Positions 1 through 5,161 of a stretch of 5,161 nt of DNA are shown here, in pieces. The position numbers were made by a program, and so were the translations under genes. The DNA is from Candidatus Odinarchaeota archaeon (lineage in GTDB: Archaea > Asgardarchaeota > JAGGXT01). The stretch covers positions 1-5,161 of the forward strand of contig JAGGXT010000004.1 in NCBI GenBank assembly GCA_021162905.1, written 5' to 3'. A model generated the notes under the pieces. That model did not search any database. It was not told the origin of the DNA and was given only the letters and a program-made list of their open reading frames with translations. Position 1 is the first letter of the stretch, and every line of letters begins with the position of its first letter.

Positions 1-31
1 ATATAAAGATAACATAAGCCTTAGTTATAGT

Positions 32-1162
32 CTAAATTAAAAGGATATCAGCAAACTTTTTACCAGAAGGATACTTATACAATCGAACCCTATCATCGGG
101 GAAATGAACTGTAACTTTCTCCTTTTCGTCGTATTGATCAACTATATCTCCTAATTCACGGACAACAATCGGTCTCTCCCAATCTTCTATAGCTACTTCT
201 ATTCGGGTGAACGAACCAGAAAATGAAATATCAATAATTTTTCCCTCAAAGAAATTTGATTTTAGTTGCTTATTCCCATTTTTCGTCATTTTTTTGATAG
301 AAATGTCTTCGGATCTAATGAAACATATAACATGATCATTTATACTGTATCTTGCTTGAGTATTCTTATTTGCTCTCAAGACATCACCGTTTCTTAATTC
401 AATAGTATAATGTGTGTTTTCGATAGATTCAATTATACCTTCTAAAAAATTGCCCTCAGTAACATAATTTGCTACAAAAATCGATTTTGGATTCTCGTAT
501 ATTTCTTCAGGGGTTCCAACTTGCTCTACAATCCCGTTATTCAAAATAACTATTTTATCCGCAATTAGCATAGCCTCTTCGATATCATGAGTTGCATGAA
601 CTGCTGTTAAGTTCAAGCTTTTAACAAGTTCTCTAAGTTCATAACGCAATTCAGCACGTATTTTAGCATCGAGAGCACCTAAAGGCTCGTCAAGTAATAA
701 AATCTTAGAATTTGACGCTATAGCTCTTGCTAAAGCCACTCTCTGTTTCATACCACCACTTAGTTCGTGAGGATATGCATTCTCCCAGCCAGAAAGATAT
801 AACATGTCAAGAATTTCACGTCCATTTTTAATAGCTAGATCTAAATCATACCCTCTTACCCATGGACCGTAGGTAACATTTCGGATAACATTCATATGGG
901 GAAAAAGGGCGTATGTCTCAAAAACTATACCCACATTTCTATCTTCTGGAGGTATGTCATTGACTAATACACCATCGATATAAATTTCTCCTTTATCTGG
1001 TTTAACAATACCAGCGATCATGAGTAGAATAGTTGTTTTACCAGATCCTGTAGGTCCACATAGTACCGTATAACTACCATCTTCAATAACTAAATTAAGA
1101 TTTTTAATAAGCTTGTCTTTCAAGAATCGTTTTGTTACATTAACGAATTCAATTGTTGGCAT
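32..1162 (-). CDS. ABC transporter ATP-binding protein with TOBE domain and Q-loop Gln-to-Glu change (NBD-1)
   Basis: This 376-residue protein is the second ATPase of the operon and a paralogue of its neighbour, aligning with it without gaps through the whole catalytic domain. It has A-loop F13, Walker A GPTGSGKTT at 36-44 (K42), an intact signature LSGGM at 134-138, Walker B KILLLDEP at 153-160 (E159), D-loop ALD at 163-165, and switch H192. About 236-376 is a TOBE/OB-type C-terminal region containing IRSEDI (282-287), close to the usual RPEDI. Two residues differ from the family norm: the Q-loop residue is E82 (VFETYALFPH; codon GAG at 917-919), and position 47, basic in MalK and in the neighbour, is Leu. 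The ATG at 1162 is preferred to the TTG at 1180: GGGGTGAT lies just upstream, and the resulting MPTIEFVNVTKR matches MPRIVFKNVTKR of the neighbour. It lies 10 nt after the neighbour's stop. It is most likely the heterodimer partner, not a separate system. Confidence 0.93.
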   Translation of the reverse strand: MPTIEFVNVTKRFLKDKLIKNLNLVIEDGSYTVLCGPTGSGKTTILLMIAGIVKPDKGEIYIDGVLVNDIPPEDRNVGIVFETYALFPHMNVIRNVTYGPWVRGYDLDLAIKNGREILDMLYLSGWENAYPHELSGGMKQRVALARAIASNSKILLLDEPLGALDAKIRAELRYELRELVKSLNLTAVHATHDIEEAMLIADKIVILNNGIVEQVGTPEEIYENPKSIFVANYVTEGNFLEGIIESIENTHYTIELRNGDVLRANKNTQARYSINDHVICFIRSEDISIKKMTKNGNKQLKSNFFEGKIIDISFSGSFTRIEVAIEDWERPIVVRELGDIVDQYDEKEKVTVHFPDDRVRLYKYPSGKKFADILLI

Positions 1163-1165
1163 GAT

Positions 1166-1173
1166 ATCACCCC
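1166..1173 (-). promoter_or_regulatory. Strong ribosome binding site of NBD-1, overlapping the upstream stop codon
   Basis: Read on the minus strand, GGGGTGAT begins with the last base of the TAG stop of the upstream ATPase gene and ends 3 nt before the ATG at 1162; its GGTGA core is 4 nt from that ATG. It is the best match to the archaeal consensus in the window. It lies inside the six extra codons of the longer TTG-initiated frame, which argues against that start. Confidence 0.75.
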
Positions 1174-2285
1174 TAAACAACCGAAAGGGCCTTCTCCAGT
1201 CCCTCCTTTGGGTATGGATATACTAGAACATCTTCAGGGTTTACTGTAAAAGCGATATTACTATTTAGTGGTAGTCCAAGTGCATCAAGCGTACTTATCT
1301 TTATTTCAATAACATCACCAGATCTTAAACGTACACGCAAACGAGAATAAAATCCAACAGATCTTTTTAAAATTAATTCTCCTGTAATAACATTTTCCTT
1401 ATGAGGGACTTGATTATTATGATTAAGTATGTGAAACTTTTCTTTTCTTATAGCAACAACTACCATATCACCTTTTGAGAACTCTGTTCTGTTAGACTTC
1501 AGAATATAATCCCCCCTTATCCTTATTGTAGAGATATCTTTTGATACAGATTCGACATATCCCACAAAAAAGTTAGATTCTCCAATAAAATTAGCTACGA
1601 ATAAGGTTTTTGGTTTCTTATATAGTTCACGTGGCGATCCTATTTGAACTATCTTTCCACGTCTCATAACAATAATTTTATCGCTTATAGCCATTGCTTC
1701 TTCTTGATCGTGAGTAACATGAATAGCAGTTAGCCCTAACTTCTTTACAAGCTTTCGTATTTCATGCCTAAAGACTTGTCTAACCTTTAAGTCTAACATT
1801 GAGAGAGGTTCATCAAGTAAAAGAATTTTAGAACCTTTAGCAATAGCCCTCGCTAGACCAACTCTTTGTAATTCGGGAGCGCTTAATTGAGAAGGATACA
1901 AATCTATCTTATCTGCCAGTTTTACCATTTCTAGGGCGTCCCAAGCAACTTTTTGAATTTTCACATCGCTCCATCCTTTCAGTCTAAGGCTGTAAGTAAC
2001 GTTCTCCCATACTGTCATATGAGGAAAGATCGCGAAGTGTTGGAAGACAAACCCTATATCTCTATCCTCTGGAGGAACATTATTAACAATACGATTATCT
2101 ATCCATATTTCACCTTCATCAGGTACTCTTAAACCTGCTAATAGTTTAAGAGTTGTCGTTTTTCCGCATCCTGATGGGCCTAATAGAGTTACATACTCTC
2201 CATCCTCAATTTCAAAACTAATTTTGTCAACTGCTACAACATTTCTGTATCGTTTGGTTACATTTTTGAAAACTATTCTAGGCAT
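1173..2285 (-). CDS. ABC transporter ATP-binding protein with TOBE domain and degenerate signature motif (NBD-2)
   Basis: This 370-residue cytoplasmic ATPase belongs to the MalK/PotA/FbpC/CysA group and should power the permease encoded just upstream. The nucleotide-binding domain spans about 1-235: aromatic A-loop Y13, Walker A GPSGCGKTT at 36-44 (K42), Q-loop Q82, Walker B KILLLDEP at 153-160 (D158, E159), D-loop LD at 164-165, and switch His H192. A C-terminal regulatory region of TOBE/OB type fills about 236-370. The signature is LSAPE at 134-138 instead of LSGGQ, with both glycines replaced, while the flanking YPSQ and LQRVGLARA are normal. The frame is intact and the rest of the domain well kept, so this looks like divergence rather than decay. 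The gene starts 2 nt after the permease stop. Paired with the next gene's product it would form a heterodimer; length and domain order are normal for the family. Confidence 0.93.
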   Translation of the reverse strand: MPRIVFKNVTKRYRNVVAVDKISFEIEDGEYVTLLGPSGCGKTTTLKLLAGLRVPDEGEIWIDNRIVNNVPPEDRDIGFVFQHFAIFPHMTVWENVTYSLRLKGWSDVKIQKVAWDALEMVKLADKIDLYPSQLSAPELQRVGLARAIAKGSKILLLDEPLSMLDLKVRQVFRHEIRKLVKKLGLTAIHVTHDQEEAMAISDKIIVMRRGKIVQIGSPRELYKKPKTLFVANFIGESNFFVGYVESVSKDISTIRIRGDYILKSNRTEFSKGDMVVVAIRKEKFHILNHNNQVPHKENVITGELILKRSVGFYSRLRVRLRSGDVIEIKISTLDALGLPLNSNIAFTVNPEDVLVYPYPKEGLEKALSVV

Positions 2286-2287
2286 AT

Positions 2288-3964
2288 TTATTCACGCTCC
2301 CTTGTAATATATCGGACAAGCAATAGAGATATGTAAGATATCAGGATTAGTAATACACTTGCAAAGCTAGCAGCTTGAATCGCTTGAGCTTCAACCCAAT
2401 CAACGATTAGTACTGGAACCGTTCTTTCAATACCCATTACAATTATAGTAGCGCCTGTCTCTGAAAGGGATCTAGTGAACGTCATAATAACTGCTGCGAG
2501 GATACCCTTTCTTATAATAGGTAAAGTTACTGTTCTAAAAACAGTAAGTGGTGGAGCTCCTAAGGTTCTAGCAGCTTCTTCCAATTCGATGTCAATACTT
2601 TCAACAACAGCAATTAGTGGGCGGACCATGTACGGGTATGTGAAAACTATATGAACCATCACAATTAACCAGAAACCTGTATTAAATATATGAAGCGCTC
2701 TATTCCAAAATAGAAAGACACTGAATCCAAGGGCACTAGTTGGAATTGCGAGCGGAATATCTATTAAGCTATCTAGTAAATTTTTAATTTTACCTAATCT
2801 TCCTCTTACTAAGAGAAAAGCCATTGGCAAACCGAATACTAAGTTAATTACAGTAACTATTGATGCAACTAAAACAGAGGTTATTAATGCATTCCATAAT
2901 TTTTCCCATTTATTATCAGGCGATAAGAAAACTTGATAATAAACACCTGATTCAACACGACCTGTGTAGGGACTACCATTCCACCACATTGCCGTATATG
3001 AAAATGTATAAAGTGAGGGTATTAGTATAATAAGTAAGAAAACACCGAACGCGAACAGATCTCTAGAGAGACGAGCATGCTTTTTACTTAAAAATTTTTC
3101 AGGACCGGGCCAAATTTTTTTCAAGGGTACTCCAAACTGGCGTGTTATAACTTTGGCAAGAGTTAGCAACGCAATCGATATTACAACTAAAAGCATACTT
3201 AAAAATGCAGCTGCTGGTATTTGTAAAAGACGTCGCCATTTAACAACAAGAACAGGTGCTGTCTCAAATATCCCTGAAACAATTAATGTAGCACCGGTTT
3301 CTCCCAAAGATCTGGTGAATGCTAGGATGCTACCAGCAATAAGTCCTTCCAAGATTAATGGAAGAGTTATTGTTCTAAATACAGTGAATGTAGGTGCACC
3401 TAATGTTCTTGCGGCATATTCATATTGGAGATCTACGGACTCTATTATAGCTTTTATAGAACGCACTATAAACGGGTATGTAAATGCTATATGCGCTAAC
3501 ATAACAAGTATAGGGCCTAGGGAAAATAGCCCTTTCTCTAATCCCAAAATAAAAGCAATTCCACCAGATGACCCCCAAAACAAGAATATGCTGAATCCCA
3601 AGGCACTAGTTGGAACAGCCATTGGCAGGTCTATTAGTGTATCAACAAATGATTTCCCACGAAAATTATATCTAGCAAGAATCAAACCCATAGGAAGTCC
3701 AATGATTATATCAATAATTGTGACAATAAATGCTATTTCAAAGGATCTTATCAACGTAATTTTTATGAATTCCCAACGAATATCACCGGCTATCGGATCG
3801 GCAAATACCCATTCCCATACAGTTGGCCACTCCAAAACAACGGCTGAGAAAACATATACAGCGGGTATCAAAACTGTCACAAAGAGAAAGCCGAGAATAA
3901 CATATCGTGAGCATACTAAAAATATATTTGAGGAAAGTAATTTTTCTATGTTTCGCATATTCAT
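2288..3964 (-). CDS. ABC transporter permease, fused two-domain protein (two BPD_transp_1 halves)
   Basis: This 558-residue integral membrane protein supplies both halves of the transport channel in one chain, as in FbpB- or ThiP-type permeases. I see about 12 hydrophobic segments, six per half, with a basic cytoplasmic linker (about residues 270-302 from this start) between them. The halves are clear internal repeats. Each has PTSALGF, a FTYP segment, an EAA-type loop (YAARTLGAP at 183-191 and EEAARTLGAP at 462-471) and RSLxETGAT followed by PVL. The PTSALG and RSLxETGAT motifs resemble CysT/CysW and ModB more than iron permeases, so an oxyanion is a reasonable guess only. The first EAA loop has Tyr where Glu is usual. 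The ATG at 3964 is chosen because AGGTG lies 5 nt upstream, overlapping the stop of the binding-protein gene. The longer frame from 4000 would add 12 polar residues, overlap that gene by 28 nt and lack a ribosome binding site. A further ATG at 3958 is possible. Confidence 0.92.
   Translation of the reverse strand: MNMRNIEKLLSSNIFLVCSRYVILGFLFVTVLIPAVYVFSAVVLEWPTVWEWVFADPIAGDIRWEFIKITLIRSFEIAFIVTIIDIIIGLPMGLILARYNFRGKSFVDTLIDLPMAVPTSALGFSIFLFWGSSGGIAFILGLEKGLFSLGPILVMLAHIAFTYPFIVRSIKAIIESVDLQYEYAARTLGAPTFTVFRTITLPLILEGLIAGSILAFTRSLGETGATLIVSGIFETAPVLVVKWRRLLQIPAAAFLSMLLVVISIALLTLAKVITRQFGVPLKKIWPGPEKFLSKKHARLSRDLFAFGVFLLIILIPSLYTFSYTAMWWNGSPYTGRVESGVYYQVFLSPDNKWEKLWNALITSVLVASIVTVINLVFGLPMAFLLVRGRLGKIKNLLDSLIDIPLAIPTSALGFSVFLFWNRALHIFNTGFWLIVMVHIVFTYPYMVRPLIAVVESIDIELEEAARTLGAPPLTVFRTVTLPIIRKGILAAVIMTFTRSLSETGATIIVMGIERTVPVLIVDWVEAQAIQAASFASVLLILISYISLLLVRYITRERE
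2292..2301 (-). promoter_or_regulatory. Weak ribosome binding site of NBD-2 within the permease gene end
   Basis: Read on the minus strand, GGGAGCGTGA ends 6 nt before the ATG at 2285. Only GTGA and the GGAG-like part match the archaeal consensus, so it is a poor site. With only 2 nt between the genes, translation probably relies on coupling or reinitiation after the permease stop. Confidence 0.4.
2721..2745. repeat. Intragenic direct repeat, copy in permease half 2
   Basis: This is the partner of the copy at 3591-3615, 870 nt away, and encodes PTSALGFS of the second permease half. Two mismatches separate the copies, both silent at the protein level. It is part of the gene and not a mobile element. 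Confidence 0.6.
3591..3615. repeat. Intragenic direct repeat, copy in permease half 1
   Basis: This 25-nt stretch matches 2721-2745 at 23 of 25 positions, including a 14-nt identical run (GGCACTAGTTGGAA). It encodes the PTSALGFS motif of the first permease half. The repeat reflects the internal duplication of the permease; the near-identity includes several synonymous positions. Confidence 0.6.
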
Positions 3965-3969
3965 AGCGA

Positions 3970-3975
3970 CACCTA
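3970..3975 (-). promoter_or_regulatory. Ribosome binding site of the permease, overlapping the upstream stop codon
   Basis: Read on the minus strand, TAGGTG combines the TAG stop of the binding-protein gene with an AGGTG Shine-Dalgarno core, 5 nt before the ATG at 3964. It matches the archaeal consensus GAGGTGAT in part. It decides the permease start in favour of 3964 over 4000 and suggests translational coupling. Confidence 0.65.
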
Positions 3976-5106
3976 ACCTTGAGCCTTTGTAACGGTCCAT
4001 AAATCAGGAGCACGTATTAAAACCTCAACATCAGTAGGTGCCTCATGAAATGGAACAGTTATATTTATTGACACACCTAATGTTTCATTGAAATATTCAA
4101 GATCAAGAGATACATTAGGATTTATAGGTCTAAAACCATGTTTCATCGCTAATCTCTGAATTTCCTCAGTTAGTACATATTCAATAAACTTTTGGGCAGC
4201 CCACCTTTGCAACTCGGAAACCCAAGGAGCATTTAATATTACAAAGGGATGATCGTTTAATATAGTTCCTTCTTCGGGATATATAGCAATAAGCTTCTGT
4301 CCCCATCTTGCAAGAGGCTCTCCAGCGAGATTTTGTTCTATCACAAGATTCTCATATACGACCATTACGTTTAAGGAATCAGGACCCATCTCAACAGCAT
4401 GACGAACTAGAAAACCAGTACTAGAGCCATAATAAACAGCTGTAGATTCCAAGGTTCTGAACCACTCCTTAACCGATTCATTTTTTAACATCGCCAAGGT
4501 TATATTTTTCATGGGTTTACCAGTAGCTGCCACTAGCTGTAATAGAATAGCCATAAAACCAGAGTTAGAAAGATTAGGATCTGTGTGGGCATACTTTAAT
4601 ACTGACGGATTTTCAAGTGCTAATTTATAAAGACTTCGAAAACCAGTAATATTATATTCTTTAGCAAAGTTCTCCCATGTAGCAATTACAATGGGCGTAT
4701 AAACACTAGAGTTCCAATCACCATCTTTTATTAAAGGTTCACTTGTTGGATACTCCTTCTGCCACAGATAATTAGCTATTGGAATCCATATGTTAGAGGC
4801 AGGACTCCAGATGACTGGTTGAATAGAACCAGTTATAATATCTATAAGGGACTCTTTTGAGCCAAGAGGTTTAAAAATAATTTTTATATCATATTCGTGA
4901 ATATTTTCTTCCCACCATTTTAAAAACTTAGGTGCTATTTCTTCTATCCATCCTTGTTTTTCGCTACTATAAATCATTGTCAATTCGATAACTTTCTCAG
5001 AGGGAGGCGCAAAACTAAGAATATTACCTATAGCGATGCCTAATAATAGACCTAGAACAAAACCAGCCGCAAAGATAATTTTTGAATTTCTCCTTGAGGA
5101 CATCAT
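3973..5106 (-). CDS. ABC transporter extracytoplasmic solute-binding protein, membrane-anchored or secreted
   Basis: This 377-residue protein should capture the substrate outside the cell and deliver it to the permease encoded next. The N-terminus has basic residues (R5, R6, K9) followed by a hydrophobic stretch at about 10-33. There is no cysteine anywhere in the protein, so it is not a lipoprotein; it is either cleaved or anchored by that helix. The mature part looks like a type II periplasmic-binding fold of the SBP_bac_11 kind (the broad family that includes ModA-like proteins), from its general pattern: a strand plus YSSEK near 46-50, PVIWSPASN at 97-105, HTDPNLSNSG at 174-183, VVYEN at 249-253, and GFRPINPN near 324-331. 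Eight N-X-S/T sequons (N132, 152, 178, 201, 209, 331, 340, 348) and 13 tryptophans suit an exposed archaeal surface protein. Two ATG codons lie in tandem (5106 and 5103); either could be the start. The substrate is not recognisable: oxyanion is plausible, while iron or an organic solute is not excluded. Confidence 0.88.
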   Translation of the reverse strand: MMSSRRNSKIIFAAGFVLGLLLGIAIGNILSFAPPSEKVIELTMIYSSEKQGWIEEIAPKFLKWWEENIHEYDIKIIFKPLGSKESLIDIITGSIQPVIWSPASNIWIPIANYLWQKEYPTSEPLIKDGDWNSSVYTPIVIATWENFAKEYNITGFRSLYKLALENPSVLKYAHTDPNLSNSGFMAILLQLVAATGKPMKNITLAMLKNESVKEWFRTLESTAVYYGSSTGFLVRHAVEMGPDSLNVMVVYENLVIEQNLAGEPLARWGQKLIAIYPEEGTILNDHPFVILNAPWVSELQRWAAQKFIEYVLTEEIQRLAMKHGFRPINPNVSLDLEYFNETLGVSINITVPFHEAPTDVEVLIRAPDLWTVTKAQG

Positions 5107-5161
5107 TTTATATGCAACCTTATAATATCTTTAATCTCTATTAAGAATATATCTATGATTC
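5107..5161 (-). promoter_or_regulatory. Upstream region of the operon with a possible archaeal TATA element
   Basis: This 55-nt AT-rich stretch precedes the first gene. Read on the minus strand it contains GAGATTAAAGAT (5138-5127). Its TTAAAG part sits about 23-28 nt before the first ATG, which would fit a TATA box for a leaderless transcript. Other AT-rich hexamers nearby (TTATAA at 5125-5120, ATATAT around 5152-5147) are equally possible by eye. A weak AAGGTTG at 5121-5115, 8 nt before the ATG, could instead act as a ribosome binding site. The region is cut by the window edge, so elements further upstream are not visible. Confidence 0.35.

Noticed and set aside
9..28. Imperfect inverted repeat just after the last gene (minus strand ATAAC...GTTAT) followed by CTTTATAT, as a possible terminator
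   Set aside because: The stem is only about 5 plus 3 weak base pairs with a bulge, there is no clear U tract, and the window ends here, so the end of the operon cannot be called.
1163..1180. TTG start for NBD-1 at 1180
   Set aside because: It would overlap the upstream gene and include the GGGGTGAT site as coding sequence; the ATG at 1162 aligns exactly with the paralogue's start.
1872..1886. LSAPE as evidence that the NBD-2 gene is a pseudogene
   Set aside because: The frame is full length, every other ATP-binding motif is intact, and the gene is tightly packed in an operon with sound neighbours.
3153..3992. A 279-codon open frame on the plus strand, antisense to the permease gene
   Set aside because: It lies wholly opposite a well-supported membrane protein gene, has no recognisable domain and no membrane or signal pattern, and is best explained as a shadow of the permease codons.
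3965..4000. N-terminal extension of the permease from the ATG at 4000
   Set aside because: It would overlap the binding-protein gene by 28 nt, add 12 polar residues before the first membrane segment, and would place the good AGGTG site inside the gene.
3783..4013. A 76-codon open frame on the minus strand across the binding protein/permease junction
   Set aside because: It overlaps both real genes out of frame, has no ribosome binding site and shows no family resemblance.

Overview
The window is AT-rich and almost wholly coding. Four collinear genes on the minus strand form one operon for a complete ABC importer. Evidence for an archaeon, most likely a thermophilic Thermoproteota-type lineage, is indirect. 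GGTG-type ribosome binding sites overlap or abut the upstream stop codons. The binding protein has a hydrophobic N-terminus without a lipobox cysteine and carries many N-glycosylation sequons. The first gene has an archaeal-looking, possibly leaderless promoter. No rRNA, tRNA or taxonomic marker is present, so the assignment stays tentative.

In transcription order (right to left) the layout is: a short AT-rich upstream region (5107-5161) with a possible TATA element; an extracytoplasmic solute-binding protein (5106-3973); a fused two-domain permease of about 12 transmembrane segments (3964-2288); a first ATPase with TOBE domain (2285-1173, here called ATPase2 or NBD-2); and a second ATPase with TOBE domain (1162-32, here called ATPase1 or NBD-1). 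Gaps are 8, 2 and 10 nt, so the genes should be co-transcribed and translationally linked. No stretch without a gene exceeds 55 nt. Two starts were moved inward from the longest reading frames: permease from 4000 to 3964, and last ATPase from 1180 (TTG) to 1162 (ATG).

Together the products give one binding protein, one permease chain supplying both halves of the membrane channel, and two different ATPases instead of a homodimer. The permease motifs lean toward the sulfate/molybdate/tungstate (CysTW/ModB) side of the family, but the substrate cannot be read from the sequence.

The main point of interest is a consistent asymmetry. NBD-2 has a broken signature motif (LSAPE instead of LSGGQ), while NBD-1 has a Q-loop Gln-to-Glu change. 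In a head-to-tail ABC dimer both defects fall in the same composite ATP site, leaving the other site canonical. The asymmetry appears to extend to the permease interface. Half 1 has Tyr in place of the EAA-loop Glu and NBD-1 has Leu at the position of MalK Arg47, whereas half 2 keeps Glu and NBD-2 keeps a basic Lys. This suggests a heterodimeric importer with fixed NBD-to-permease pairing and one degenerate ATP site.
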